Made by a program: the position numbers and the translations under genes. A stretch of 64,000 nucleotides of DNA from Pachyseris speciosa (Eukaryota > Cnidaria > Anthozoa > Scleractinia > Pachyseridae), in assembly GCA_016490735.1 (NCBI GenBank), contig JAEMWC010000033.1, positions 363,501 through 427,500 of the forward strand. Reading direction: 5' to 3'. Below the pieces are notes generated by a model, which made no database searches, was not told where the DNA came from, and worked only from the letters and a program-made list of their open reading frames with translations. Below, one piece after another: positions 11,768 to 22,899 of the stretch. Each line of letters begins with the position of its first letter. The first letter of the stretch is position 1.

Positions 11768-13325
11768 ACATTTGAGAAGAAGAACAAGACTGAGTACAAG
11801 TATGACTTCTCAAATTTATCTAAGGCCCAGTTAAGACGCTGTACTTCAGCCAAGCCAAATCAAATTAAATGAATTAATTTCATGTGAAGTACAGCGTCTG
11901 AATCAATTCGAAACGGTTGATTTAATTAAGATACAGTAAAAACCCGCATACAAGAACACCCATTTTTGGGGTTCAGGCTGATTGGGTTCTTATTTATCGG
12001 GTATTTTAGGTGAAATCAGCCTGAAAGTGTTCTTAAGTGTTCTTAATTTTTTACTTCTAAAAAAATGTAAGGGATTTACTAACTATGATGAAATACTAAC
12101 TTTGAGAGAAAATTAAACTTTTACAAATGGTGACATTCATTTTATTGCATATTTTTAATGTAATTATAAGACTTTTAATTCCAAATACAGTTGTTGTACA
12201 TTTGCTAGACACAGCAAGTGAAATTACTAACATTTACAATTTACACTGTATACAGAGATCTTAGTGCAATACCACAGTAAAGCTACAGACACTGTTTGTT
12301 CTATTAAACTGAAAAGGGAAGAGTTTTTATATATAAGAACAATTTTAAATTTTCAGTCTGAATGTGTTCTTATATATATGCTCCTTTTTTACCAAATTTC
12401 AGCCTGGGTGTTCTTAATCCACATGTTCTTGTATGCGGGTTTTTACTGTAGGCTGAGTCAATTAATCCCACCTGGCTCAGCCAGAAAGAACGGCTGTAGA
12501 CCGGCTTTGATTCGCATGCCGTACTTCACATTAGCCAAATCAAATGCATAAATCATTTTAATGTATTTTTCATGCTGTTTTTACATTAGAGCATGTGCAA
12601 AGGAGTGTTGCAGAAGAAAAAATGGTGGCTTGGCGGGCCAAACTCAACGAAGGTGACATGCATACTTCGTGTTTTGGCCGAATAAAGTTTGGTGTCTAAA
12701 TCAATTCAGCCAGGATTAATTAATTTAGGTCGGCCTATCATTGAATTTGATTCGGCTCGGCTGAATTACGGCATCTGAAACAGGTGTAATTCTCACACTA
12801 TAGATTATCATTTATAACATCAATCTTGTTTCTGTAATCTTGTTTCTATAATCTTGTTATCTACTGGCAAACAGTATGCAAGGATTCTAGGGAGGTGACA
12901 GGTTTGAAGAATGAAACTCTTACTTGGACTCAGATCTTAAAGTCGCTACTGTCCATGGACAGAGACTTGGAGTCAGTGGCATCCATGTTATCCATCTGTT
13001 ACGTGATGTTTAATAAATGAGCAGGAGTGTTTTATCAAGTTTAAAACATGAGGCGTAGCAGAGTGTTTGATAAAACACTAATTATGAATTTATTGAATGG
13101 CTTAAAAAACTTTGCTGTACATCTATCCATTCTTGCACTAAAATTTAGATTTTGGGTTATTTTGGCCTAGAAAATCAGATGTAAAATTTAGCGGTGTCTT
13201 TACCAGATATAAAGACACTCATTAAAACTTAATTTCTTTTGTATTTCCTTTTGTATTTTAAACGAGGATGCAGATTGTTCTGAGCAGCACAACATATAAT
13301 TTGCATGTATTTACTAGCTAGTTTA

Positions 13326-13363
<38 letters not shown>

Positions 13364-14744
13364 ACCACAAAAAGACAATAACCTTGTTTCTTTTTCTTTT
13401 GACTCTGTTTCTTTATGGTAGTTTGATTCTTCATAGCCAGCTGTCTTCTAAACAGGTCTTTTGCAGATCTGGGTATCCCTTGTTCAGGAAGTGTGTCATT
13501 CTTCATTGAAGGCTTATTGCTGTAAGACAACAAATTGCAATGGGTGATGTTAGTAGTTTGCACTGCATCCTCGAATTGAGCCAATAAAAACTACAGCTGG
13601 AAGTAAACAAAATCAATATAATAATAATTAATAAAGACAATATATGATAATAAAATTATTGACACTCTTAAGCCTGGTTGTCATACGCCACCTACCTACC
13701 TGTGACATAGCCACCAGTAGTGCCTGGGATATTGCTCTGACATATGAGAACATAAGCCGCTGGCAACAAGAACCATCACAGGTCATTACCACCAGCATGC
13801 CTGCAAAGTTGACTTGAGTTCAACTTCGCAGGCACATTGGCAGTTCTTCTGCAATGCCGACAATACAAATATTTTATGAGAACATAGTTGGCGATCATCG
13901 GTGATGTGCCACCGGCAAATATATCCCACAATCCATTAAATCCATAATTGCGGATGCTGCGAACGTACAACGGTGAAGCCCAATCTTACCCAAGTAACAG
14001 TCTTAATGGATGCTATAAGGAATTACAGGACCATTTACTGCAAATCTTGCTGTCCATGCTGGCCCCTTTCTTAGAGCATAAGGCAGAGAACCCAAAACTT
14101 TCCCTTATGGTTTTCCCCTTTGTTTTGACGCTTTCTCTTCGTACATGTACATGTATGTGTCTCCTTACAAGCAAAACTAAACTTGCGATAGCTTCCAGTG
14201 TTTTATCCATGCTTATTGAAGGATAGTTTAAGTTTGTGAAGAAAGAGCACGAAACAATACTGATTTGGCACGTTTTCTAAGTTCACCGTGGATATGTTGC
14301 AGGTACACCTGGGGTACCGCTGCGATCCAACTAGGATGAAAAATCAATTCAACCGGCAAACTAAACCACAACTCATCGCAGCTAGATCGGTGACATAGTA
14401 TGAGAACCAGGCTTTACAACACTCTTCATTGATTTCCTGTTGATTGGTATTGATTATAATTTATAGATTTTTAATGATTGATATAATATAATGAGGTATA
14501 AACGATGTCAAATTCACTGCCTATCATTTGCAACAAATGATGCTTTTGAAATAGTGCTATTTAAATCAAGATTTATTAAATTTAAATTATTTAAACTATT
14601 TAAATTAAGACTTATAGTAAACAGAGTTCCACATATCACGTGCATGTGTAAGCGTACTTACCAAGTTTTGTTTTTGCCTTGCCTTGGTCCTTTGTAAAAT
14701 GGATCACACGATTTGATTTTCTTATATCTACTCATGCGACCCAT
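7041..14744 (-). CDS. CCDC137: CCDC137 homologue, six coding exons
   Basis: Coding exons on the minus strand are 14744-14662, 13519-13383, 10943-10814, 9809-9730, 7604-7525 and 7271-7041. All have AG acceptors and GT donors, and every junction phase agrees (2/1, 1/2, 2/1, 1/2, 0/0). The total is 741 nt, giving 246 residues. Family hallmarks in order are a basic N-terminus MGRMSRYKKIKSCDPFYKGP, IPRSAKDLFRRQLAMKN, KFQRIPGESKKQYFDRIDHE, a lysine/arginine-rich stretch, NVRFGEVAMEPPSLTAKPR, and the C-terminal helix RERERAIMAYRLMRKQR. Human CCDC137 (RaRF) is a nucleolar or chromosome-periphery protein; the same role here is inference. The gene is divergent from the OXLD1-like gene. The exon 2 donor (GTTATT) is the weakest site. 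Introns carry MITEs and LINE ends. No poly(A) signal was identified. Confidence 0.85.
7290..8150. other. CCDC137 intron 5 and part of intron 4
   Basis: Apart from the 80-bp exon 5 (7525-7604), this stretch has no recognised gene or element. Short plus-strand ORFs at 7382-7924 overlap the antisense exon or show no family features. Confidence 0.5.
8150..8410 (+). mobile_element. CR1/L2-like LINE 3' tail
   Basis: The block TACCCGCCGAGACTAGCTTT followed by its partial complement (GCTATTTGTAGGTAGTG) forms the 3' hairpin typical of CR1/L2-like tails. It ends in an A-rich stretch and a short CTGAAA repeat (about 8385-8411). No coding part remains. Confidence 0.5.
8627..9060 (+). mobile_element. CAGGGGCACCCA-TIR MITE, copy A
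   Basis: Starts CAGGGGCACCCATCGACAAG and runs about 435 bp to a terminus TTGGGTGTCC, matching 42714-43151 throughout. The terminal inverted repeat is CAGGGGCACCCAACG. Its right end is overlapped by copy B, which starts at the next base, so B probably inserted into the end of A. No protein is encoded. Confidence 0.75.
9061..9354 (+). mobile_element. CAGGGGCACCCA-TIR MITE, copy B (right-truncated)
   Basis: Same family and orientation as copy A, starting CAGGGGCACCCAACAACAAG. Homology stops after GATTTTGTTCCCTAAC at 9354. It lies in intron 4 of the CCDC137 homologue. Confidence 0.75.
9439..9606 (+). mobile_element. LINE reverse-transcriptase ORF, extreme C-terminus
   Basis: An open frame to TAG encodes a C-terminal tail with YADRAFSVAAPKLWNELPLD and LFKKHLKTDLFKKAFNV. 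The A(P)xLWNxLP motif followed by F(K)xxLKTxLF is characteristic of the C-terminus of ORF2 in CR1/L2/Jockey-like non-LTR retrotransposons. It is 5'-truncated, with a stop immediately upstream. Confidence 0.75.
10230..10790 (+). mobile_element. LINE 3' fragment, second family
   Basis: From 10277 the frame reads NYKTRLAAKQSYYLTKARAN then FNIRFQGPSVWNSIHEDIK, the C-terminal signature of CR1-like reverse transcriptases, followed by stops. A 3' untranslated tail runs to about 10790 with a short GTTGTT repeat. It is inactive and lies in intron 3 of the CCDC137 homologue, just 3' (on the minus strand) of exon 3. Confidence 0.65.
11734..11766. repeat. ATT microsatellite
   Basis: About ten ATT units directly preceded by CATCATCAT. 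Simple repeat in CCDC137 intron 2. Confidence 0.9.
11822..12790. mobile_element. Outer DNA transposon carrying a nested mariner-like MITE
   Basis: Imperfect inverted ends contain GCTGTACTTCAGCCAAGCC on the left and the inverse of GGCTCGGCTGAATTACGGC on the right, with internal copies of AATTAATT and GCCGAAT motifs and an internal hairpin at 11838-11905. It was split by the insertion at 11934-12448. No coding content. Confidence 0.5.
11934..12448. mobile_element. Tc1/mariner-type MITE nested in the outer element
   Basis: The 515-bp element has near-perfect termini CAGTAAAAACCCGCATACAA on both sides, flanked by TA dinucleotides at 11932-11933 and 12449-12450. TA duplication and the CAGT start indicate a Tc1/mariner or pogo-related non-autonomous element. 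No transposase. Confidence 0.75.
13325..13363. repeat. GAT microsatellite next to CCDC137 exon 2
   Basis: Thirteen GAT units lie 20 bp beyond the exon 2 donor, inside intron 2 of the CCDC137 homologue. On the minus strand they read as CAT repeats; if exon 2 were extended they would encode a serine run, but the donor before them makes this intronic. Confidence 0.9.
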
Positions 14745-14944
14745 TTTACCAAGAAATGTAAGGGCTTAAGGAGCCTGAACGAAGAAAAAATAGCCAAAAT
14801 TGCGATCAGGATTTCTTCGCAGGTCGACGTCGAAATTAGTCTGGAGGCATGGAAACTAAAGTATAACACCTCCGATTTTGAACGCGAAGCCTTGGGCACA
14901 AGGTTCAAATCAAAGATGGCGCCGCCAGTTCGCAACCGGTAGAG
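14745..14944. promoter_or_regulatory. Putative bidirectional promoter of CCDC137 and OXLD1 homologues
   Basis: Only 200 bp separate the divergent start codons. Close to the OXLD1 start lies CAAAGATGGCGCCGCC (14911-14926), which matches the AAGATGGCG core bound by YY1 and common at metazoan transcription start sites. No TATA box is obvious. Whether initiation really occurs on both sides is inference from gene layout. Confidence 0.55.
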
Positions 14945-17900
14945 ATGGAAATTGAACTTACACCTGTACACGAGAGGTCAGTACAGCTGTTTTTCACGAA
15001 CGGATTTTTGTCGTCGTATAAGCTGGTTTCCGAGGGGCAGATTCCAAGCATTTTGTGCATGAATGTTGAGAATTGCCCGGCGAAAGTTATCGGGAAAGGC
15101 GCTTTCTGGATTGACACAGGTAAGCTTATTATTAGCAAAGATATCAATGACGTCACCTATTGTTATTAATATGCCAACCAGAAAGCTATTGGCTGGTGAA
15201 ACAAAGAATTCGTTTGTTTAACGTTTTGAACATTTAAATAACAAAAACAATGTTTGTAAACAAATATCTTCCCTATAAAGCTTAGAACTTAAGCTTAACC
15301 CCAGCTCAACGTTAGCTCTCCAGTTCTAAGCTCAATTAATTTTGGCTCTATTAAATTACAGCTAAACAATCCAGTAGAGTCTCAGGAGTAACTGCTGAAT
15401 ACCCTGCCACTATTGTTTACCTTAGTCGGCGTTCTAAGAAGAACGAAGCAGAATACAATACACACTATTCTTATTCAATGACATGCAAATAAGTGGCAGG
15501 GTATTCAGCAGTTAAACCTGCGTCTCATTTTCATTCGGACATGGTTTGAATCTGAGGTTATATACTTGCCAACTGTTTCTGAGTCAAATGCGTGAGATTA
15601 TGGGCTTTGACAAAACACTGATCCCCTGTTTACTGATCCCCCACTGATCCCCCTACTGATCCCCTCTAATGTCTTCTCATGACTGGAATCTCCGAAGACT
15701 ATCGAACATGTCCGAAGATGTTCCGATGACTTCCGAACATTTCCAAAGCTATTTGAGTTCATTTCCAGTCCCTCAAATGCAAACTGAAATGCAACATTTT
15801 AGCGCATCCTGATACAGTAAGGACTCGAACTCGACATTAAGTGCCATTTGTTGGAACATTTATGGGGAATATCGAATTGAATTTTTGTTGCTAATGTCTT
15901 AAAGGATAAGTCATCCACTGCAGATTTCTAAGTCAGGCATGAGAAATTGTCCTCAATATGTGAGATTGGTGTCTTTGGCCATGGTCTGCAGGCGTGAGAC
16001 TCAGGCATAATGTGTAAGAGCTGGCAGGTATAAGGTTACAAACAGTTAAGTCCAGGCTAAACGGACTTGCAAGTAGACACAAGTTGAAAACTTGGGTGTA
16101 CTTGTGACTCCATTTGGCCATGGCTTGCATGCACTTGCATTGACTTGCGATGACTTGCACTCATTTTGGTAGAGATCAAATTTTCACGCAAGTCGACAGA
16201 GGCTTTTCACTGTTTAGCCATCCAACTCAAGTCAATGCAAATTGAGTGACATCCATTCGATGCTATAGCAACCTAGTAGCCATTAAGATCATATGGTTTT
16301 TTGCGACTTTTGTGTTCTTGCAAGGAAACTTGCGAGACCGTTTAGCTACCTAATGCAAGTCTCTCCGCAAGTTCAACTTGCGGTTACTTGCGACAACTTG
16401 CGAGTCTGTTTGGCCTGGGCTTTACAAATGAAACAGGGGCAAATGAGATGGACTGACTTGCCCAATGATTAGGGTAATATCAGTCAACAGAAATCAATGA
16501 TTGATTCCCAATCAATAACATTCAATAACAATTCATTGATTGACTTTGATTGGCTCCATCAATGAATAAAAATTTATTGATACTCACTCACTGGATGTCT
16601 TCATTGCTATTGATCATTATTTGATTGTTATACAGTTGAACCTCGATTATCTGGTCTTGTGGGGACTGAGCTGAATAGTCCGGAAAATATGAATATTAAT
16701 GAGACAAAATAAAGCTGATCGGCTGAACAATTGGAGCGTGAAATTTTACTTAGCAACAAAGAACATCAGAGCAAATCAGAGCTCATGTGAAATGCACTGC
16801 ATTAGTACGGCATGTGTGAGCTCAAAAGGCGCACAAATTCATTGAAGTGAAACAAATTTATTTTGAACTGGACTTTCATTTTCAAGGAAAAAAGTTTTGC
16901 TGCAGACCTCAGATATGGCTAATTAATATTCATGAAAAACTGGGACCATCTAAGCAAGTGCAGATAATTGAGGTCCAGGTAATCAAGGTTTGACTGTAGT
17001 TAATCAATGATTTATTATGCAATAGTAAAAATGCAAGCTTTACCATGTTTTGCAACTTGTGTCAAAAGCTGGGTCATACATTACGAATAGAACTACACTG
17101 CATTAATTTGATTTCACACCCAAATGAACTGGATTCATACAAATCACCCCTACCTGTACTTAAACTTCCAGGTCTGCCTGTAACGTCTAATTAATTAACC
17201 CTTTGTTGACCATGCAGGCCAAAACTGGCCTAGGTTTTAATGTACATGCACTAAATTTGTAGTCTCCTTCGCAGCCATTATTAGGGTCATCACGTAATGC
17301 TCCTCCCCACTAACGGCTGCTCACTCGAGCTCTGCATTCCTTTCCCTCTGTTACCGAGAACCAATAAAATGCATGTAATTCTTTGCAGCTGTGCCAATCA
17401 TACATGTTATTTATCGTTATATTTGCCGCCACAAACACAACAAGACGAGGACTAGGACCAGGTTTGGAAGCCTGCTCCTTATTGGTCAGTTTGAGGGAAA
17501 GGAATGCAAAGCTCAAGTGACAGCTGTTAGTGGGGAGGAGCGTTGCGTGATGACCCAAATAATGGCTGCAAAGGAGAGTACTAAATTTTTTACTGTTAAA
17601 CAGTGTAAAAAAATTCAAAATCTTGACTTTTTCATATTAATCTCAACTGTTCATGGAAATCAGTTTCTCTTTTAGTTTCATGATGAGTTACAAAATGACT
17701 GGTTTAGACGTCCCCTGAAGAGGAGTGTAGACTGAAATAACTTACATTTGTATGGCTTTAATTTCGTTGTTTTCACATCATCAAAAGTCTTGAGACACAA
17801 AAAATAAACTCCATTAAACCCTTTGTCAAGTTCAAGTTAGAACAATTCATTCTTTTGAAAGTGTAAACCAAGATTTTAGGTATCCATTGAAAATCAATAA

Positions 17901-19906
17901 TCAATAATGATTGAATCATTGAAAACTGATAATCACTCAACATTTACATGTAGGCATGTTGATGATTTCCAATTAATCGCCACTGATTTATATTGATTAT
18001 TGATTTCCACTGATTGATACCACCGAAAATGGGTTATCAGTCAAGTGCAAATTAGACCGTACCTCCTGGGCGACCCTTAAGTCTGGAATGGTGGAATGGT
18101 AAACTTAATCACCCAAAATCCTAAATGCCAGAACTGTGGAAAATTACACCAAATCCTACAATCCGAAACTGTAAAATTATTACAAGGTTTGGGAAAACAG
18201 TGGGTAATGTATAATATATATTTGTGAGGTTGTGCCACAGATATGGGTTGGCCAGTAAAATATGCAATCAGATGCAATTATTTGAGGCTAATTATGCAAA
18301 ATTGCACTGCTGCATTAATCAGAATCTCTGGGTAATGCTTTTAATTTGGGTGCCTCAGCTAGGCAGTGAATCATCTTTATTATTCTGGCTGCTGTTACTG
18401 GTGTTTTCTGCAAAACCCACTAACTGACAATAGGGCACACTCAAAATCTGATTGGCATGGCTAATATTAAAGGGTGGCATCTGCAGGAAACCATGGCTAT
18501 AGTCCAGTAGTGAGGTTCATGTCAGATCCCTTGGTCAGTGTTGAGTAGTTTTTGCCAAAACAGGTTGAATTCAGCAAATTCCATGCTGTTTAGTTATAAC
18601 CTTGTCATGAATCATGTCGAAAAATACCTCTGTTATGTGTTAGATGTGGTACTGACATCATACCATAAACAACACCATTTCCCACTCTGACTTAACCCCC
18701 CCCCAAAACAGCCGACACCATACATTTCTTGTCAGTCTACTGTACGTGTGTCACTGAGGCATATGACATTGCACATGCTGCAATCCTTCAGTCCTGGCAA
18801 AGTGAAATGTGTGAATATGCTGCCCTGAAACTCTGGGACTATGGCAAATATGCACAATCTTTCACATGAAAATGAAATTTCGGTCAGATGCAGATGCACT
18901 TGCTTTTATCATGGGGCATAATTATCGGTATAACAGACTAGCAGTGGTACATACATGTATGTGAACTTTATATTTTAATCTCTATCCATTAATGAGACCT
19001 AATCTGTGTCTACTCCAGCAGGGTGTTTGCTTCTTTTCTGTATCCCATGGAAGGACCAGTGATGAAGGTAACCTATTTATCATTCAGCCATGTGATGTTG
19101 TTATGCTGAGCACTCTCATTCCCAAGCTCAAATAAATGGAACTGGGACTGACAGCTTGGCTGCCTTATTCTTTGTCTCAGCTTTGCGTTGATGATTATTT
19201 TTTTCATGCGGGCAACAGTTCATTAAAAAAGAAGAGCATTAACCCTAATGGTATCTAACACATCTGGGCCCAGATTTTTGAATGCCAGTGAACTCTAATC
19301 CACAATATTAAAAGTTAACTGGGGTTTTCACTTTGTTGGTTGAATTTTTTTTTTTGAAAGCTTATTGCAAGCTTCGGTCAAAGTATTTAGTCCTCAGCAA
19401 AACTAAAGGACAAAGTCGTTTCCAAAAATGTTTGTTGGTTGATTATGAACCTGAATTTAAATTCACTCTTAGCCAGGATAAATGTTATCGTGATTCCAAC
19501 AACTGGCCACTGAACATCATTTGACTGGAAATGCCATGAATAAAGCAAGTTTTTCCTCTTTGCATGTGAGCTACCGGTAGTTAATTTTAGCTCTTTTGTC
19601 AGGGATTTACCCCTTAGTTCTGTTAATATCACATTTGTATGGTATTTTTTAGGCCCCCAAAAGGTAGTTGAATCCTCGGAGAATAGTGATGTTGATGACA
19701 ATGCAAAGAGGAATGCACCAGTACCGCCACCACCACCCCCTCTGGAACTGTGCTGCATGAGTGGATGTCAGAACTGTGTGATGATTCAACATGCAGAGGA
19801 ATTGATGAGGTTTTATGATGATGACACAGCAGCCAGGGCTGCCATAGAGGAAATACCAGATGAGAATTTGAAAGCATTTCTCAGAATAGAACTGAATCTT
19901 AAGTAG
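14945..19906 (+). CDS. OXLD1: OXLD1-like oxidoreductase-like domain protein, two exons
   Basis: Exon 1 is 14945-15119 (donor GTAAGC) and exon 2 is 19653-19906 (acceptor TATTTTTTAG). Phases 1 and 2 join and give 142 residues. The C-terminal part has a proline run, then LELCCMSGCQNCVMIQHAEE and DENLKAFLRIELNLK. The CCMSGCxNCV motif, the amphipathic helix and the ENLKAFLRxE end are diagnostic of vertebrate OXLD1 (oxidoreductase-like domain, Pfam PF09791). Exon 1 (VQLFFTNGFLSSYKLV...) resembles no OXLD1 N-terminus that I know and does not look like a strong mitochondrial presequence, so its assignment rests on position and phase. An upstream ATG at 14914 opens only eight codons. A candidate poly(A) signal AATAAA lies at 20227. 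The 4.5-kb intron holds several MITEs. Confidence 0.75.
15391..15512. mobile_element. 122-bp palindromic MITE with TA duplication
   Basis: Inverted termini ACTGCTGAATACCCTGCCAC are flanked by TA (15389-15390, 15513-15514). Located in the OXLD1 intron. Class: TA-targeting (Tc1/mariner or ISL2EU-like); no coding content. Confidence 0.8.
16048..16423. mobile_element. MITE with ACTTGCGA subterminal repeats
   Basis: Inverted ends contain CCAGGCTAAACGGACTTGCA on the left and the inverse of ACTTGCGAGTCTGTTTGGCC on the right. The interior is packed with ACTTGC and CTTGCGA motifs in both orientations, likely transposase-binding sites. No ORF. Confidence 0.6.
16450..16630. repeat. ATTGATT-rich repeat, copy 1
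   Basis: Dense short direct and inverted units of AATCAAT/ATTGATT. Related blocks lie at 17880-18070 and 58545-58690, the latter two sharing the conserved tail GGGTTATCAGTCAAGTG. Probably subterminal repeats of an uncharacterised element. Confidence 0.5.
16633..16996. mobile_element. pogo/Tigger-like MITE
   Basis: Termini CAGTTGAACCTCGATTATCT and the inverse of CAAGGTTTGACTG are flanked by TA (16631-16632, 16997-16998). The CAGT...AACCTCGATTA start is characteristic of pogo-like elements. Located in the OXLD1 intron. Confidence 0.7.
17259..17579. mobile_element. 321-bp palindromic MITE with 9-bp target duplication
   Basis: The arms mirror each other for about 75 bp (left TCGCAGCCATTATTAGGGTC, then CTCCTCCCCACTAACGGCTG). 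Both flanks carry ACTAAATTT (17250-17258 and 17580-17588). The 9-bp duplication suggests a Mutator-like origin. Located in the OXLD1 intron. Confidence 0.75.
17880..18075. repeat. ATTGATT-rich repeat, copy 2
   Basis: Shares the AATCAAT-dense body and the tail GATTGATACCACCGAAAATG then GTTATCAGTCAAGTG with 58545-58690. Confidence 0.55.
18080..19460. other. Remainder of the OXLD1 intron
   Basis: No recognised element or RNA gene. A C-run (about 18698-18707) and several short ORFs without family features are present. The last 190 bp before exon 2 are homologous to the right edge of the window (see 63862-64000). Confidence 0.5.
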
Positions 19907-20374
19907 CAACAAATAGACTGACTCGCCACAACTTATTACTAAGTGAAACCATCACAGCTGCACCATCAGTTCTGTTGGTCACTGGTGCTGAAGGTTTGAG
20001 GATAGAAGAGAGGTTTAGAGGTCCTTACATGTACAAATGCATGTTGCACTGTTAAGGTCGATTTAGGTGGTACAAGTTTTCCTTCTGACTGCCTCTTGCG
20101 ACCTTTGCAGCGTGAGGCTCGACAGCTATCACACATGAAATACAAAAGTGTGACCTATTTTATAGAAAGGTCAACCATGAAATCATATACTTTGAGGAAT
20201 GTTTTAACACAAAAAAACCACATCCTAATAAATAAGGTATAGAAAAGTAAATACTGCTAAGGAAATAAATCACTCAATTATTAATTTTGGTTACAAAATT
20301 AAGTTTGTTTAACCCTTTAACTACCGGACATTTTGCCGAAAAACACCTTGTGAAGCTTGTCGAGCCGTTTTCTG

Positions 20375-21360
20375 GCCAGAATCATACTCATACTCATACT
20401 CATACTTCATTTAATGTGGATATGCACTTAGCCTGAGAGCTAGTTCACAGGTATTCCACCTAATAACTAATGAAAAACTAACAACTGAACAACGCTGATA
20501 CCACAATTCCTCAGATAAAATCACAAATTAAATACTGATTAAAACTATTTAAAACTATATTACAATATTACTGCCGCAGTTAAAATACTATTAAAACTAA
20601 TGTTACAAATTTACTAATCCCCGAAATTTAACGATCTAATTCTGTTTACTATTTCATTGGTGCCTACTTTTATTCTAATGTCATTTGATAGCTCATTCCA
20701 TTTCTTGGCTACAAAATATTTCCATGATTTGAGTCCATATTTGGTAGTGTTAACTTGAGGTAAAGATAAAACATATCCTTGGCGCCTGAGATTGTACTTA
20801 AATGAGCGTAAATTAATAAGATTCCTAATTGCCCGTGGTGCTTTGTTCGATATGCTATTATGTATTGTTAACAACATGTCCTGAATTCTTCGAGATTCCA
20901 TGGAGGGTAGTCTTATCCTTTCCAAGAGATGCTGATAGGATGCATGTTTATCATTATAGACATATCTTAACGCCTTTTCGTTGACTTTTTCGATTTTTGT
21001 GGTGTTGCTTTTTCCGCAATGGTGCCAAACTTGGTTGCAGTAATAAAAACTTGGTAGCATGAACGAACGGTGGTTTTAAGTGGTAAAGTGTTTTTCAGTC
21101 TATTAAGGGCGTTTATTTGAGCACTCACTTTGCGGCAAATACTCGACACATGATCGTCAAATTTTAGCTTACTGTCGAGTACAACCCCCAAGAGGTTAGT
21201 CTTTTCTGTGGTTCTGATATCAATATTACCTGATTTAAGGAGTAGCTTATCTCCTGTTCTACCAAGGACCATAGCCTGGTACTTTTCCGGATTTGGTTTC
21301 ATGCCATTTTGAATAAACCATGTAGTTGCGTTCTCAAGATCACTATTTAGGTTGTCATGG
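20375..21360 (-). mobile_element. CR1/L2-like LINE, 3' part with frameshift
   Basis: On the minus strand, 21302-20967 encodes the C-terminal region after the catalytic palm (KPNPEKYQAMVLGRT, then NLLGVVLDSKLKFDDHVSSI). After a frameshift at about 21060, 21060-20614 encodes the thumb and tail (ALRYVYND, then KWNELSNDIR) up to a stop. The 3' end is a short CATACT microsatellite (20385-20412), as in LINEs that target-prime on short repeats. It is 5'-truncated near 21356. Inactive. Confidence 0.85.
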
Positions 21361-21364
21361 AATC

Positions 21365-22195
21365 CAGCAAAAAAGAACCAAAACTGCCCAAAACTCTGTT
21401 TGCTGGTGGAGCTCCTCGCCCCCTCTTGTTCCTGATGCTTAACATTAGCTTTTTAAGTTCGGGCATGCAAAAAAAGTTCACCGCCCCCTCTCCTTCTACC
21501 TTTCGCTTTCTCTCCTGCCCTTTTCTTTCGCTTTTCATGCCTCGCTTTCTTTTTCTCCTGCTGGGCATTTTCTGGGCTTCCTTTCGGTGGGGAAAGATTT
21601 GTAGAAAACTACTCATTCGGGTATGGTTTGAAAGATCTCTTCCCCTTACACATGCTACATGTAAAAGTTTCCACGAGCGTTAAAACTGATGTCGTCACAA
21701 GCGGTACAAGGGACGCGGTTCTGCGCGGTCAGTTTCGGCCAGTGTGGTAGTCATGACACCGAGCGCAAAAACCGAAAGAAACCCTTCATTAACCGAAAGA
21801 AAAACCACCCCCCCCCTCCAAAAAAAAAAATAACCATTAAAAATACACCTATATATCTCTTCACGAAATTTTATTGATATGGCTTTGTTTTTAACTCTTA
21901 GTCACTCCTGATTGTTCCACAAATTTGCTAAAACGACTTAACTCGACAGAGCAAAGATGAGACAACAAGCAAAAACGTACTTCTGAAGCTTCGACACAAA
22001 TGTGCCGACTGCCATCCTATGCTGCTGAACTCAGTTTCTGAGAAACTGAAAATAAGCTGCTCATGTGGTCCTTCTAAAATGTTTGGTGTTGTATTATCTT
22101 TCAAAACCTAGGCTTGAAGGAGAAATTCACCTTACCGTTTGCCTTAGATTTCAATTAAAATTAGTATTGAGAACTCTGTACATCATCAGAAGACC
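21365..22195. other. Spacer with low-complexity sequence
   Basis: CT-rich low-complexity sequence (21475-21590) and a C-run followed by an A-run (21805-21830). No gene recognised. Confidence 0.5.
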
Positions 22196-22199
22196 TAAT

Positions 22200-22860
22200 A
22201 CTCTCACCATCACCATCACCATCACCATCATCTTTATTTAGTCAGTAAAAGCCGATTAGGCAACACGACTATTTACAAAAAAAATATCCAAATAAACTAT
22301 TAAAAGAAAACTATAGTTGTAATTAAACTACATGTCACTTCTACTAATCGGTAATATGGCCACTTTAATAATTAGAAATTAATTGACAATAAAATCCTTA
22401 AATATATGACTAAACAATGTAACAATCTTATTCTACATATTTACAAGTCACGTCTTGACAAATTACCGTAGTTGCGAATAATATTCTTAAATTTTGCTAA
22501 AGAAGTGATTAGTGTCACTTCACAGCTGACTTCAAGAGGAAGCTGGTTTCAATCTCTAGCAGTTCTAGGGAAAAAGGAATATTTAAACACACCTTCCTTT
22601 CAATAAGGTTCGACAATTTTAAGCCCATGGCTGATCCTAGTACGAGTCTCTTTACTAATAAGTAGACAAATCGTTGATATTTACATCAAGCACACCACGA
22701 ATAATCTTAATTATACATCAAGATTAAATGAGATATTTTCCTTCTTTCTTCGAGGCTAACAAGTTCTAGCTTATTTAAAAATGGATGAAATGCTTTACGA
22801 CCAGTTGCAGTCGTTTCTGCAAAAACGGGCTGCCACTCTGAACTCCTTCTAAGCTGTCAA
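22200..22860 (-). mobile_element. LINE 3' fragment with CACCAT microsatellite tail
   Basis: On the minus strand the conserved C-terminus reads FKYSFFPRTARD, then a stop where Trp is expected, then NQLPLEVSCEVTLITSLAKF and RNYGNLSRRDL. This is the FFPRTxxxWNxLP signature of non-LTR retrotransposon ORF2. The 3' tail is ATCACC units (22203-22232). Decayed. Confidence 0.7.
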
Positions 22861-22899
22861 AGTCACAAATAAATGTAGGTCCCAGGGGACAGACGCATA

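Noticed and set aside
19387..19912. Minus-strand ORFs of 82 to 123 codons
   Set aside because: They are antisense shadows of OXLD1 exon 2, including a glycine run opposite its proline codons.
21347..21683. Overlapping ORFs on both strands after the LINE
   Set aside because: CT/GA-rich low-complexity sequence; no family or splice support.
22203..22232. CRISPR-like repeat array (CACCAT units)
   Set aside because: Simple microsatellite at a LINE 3' end; no spacers, and the genome is eukaryotic.
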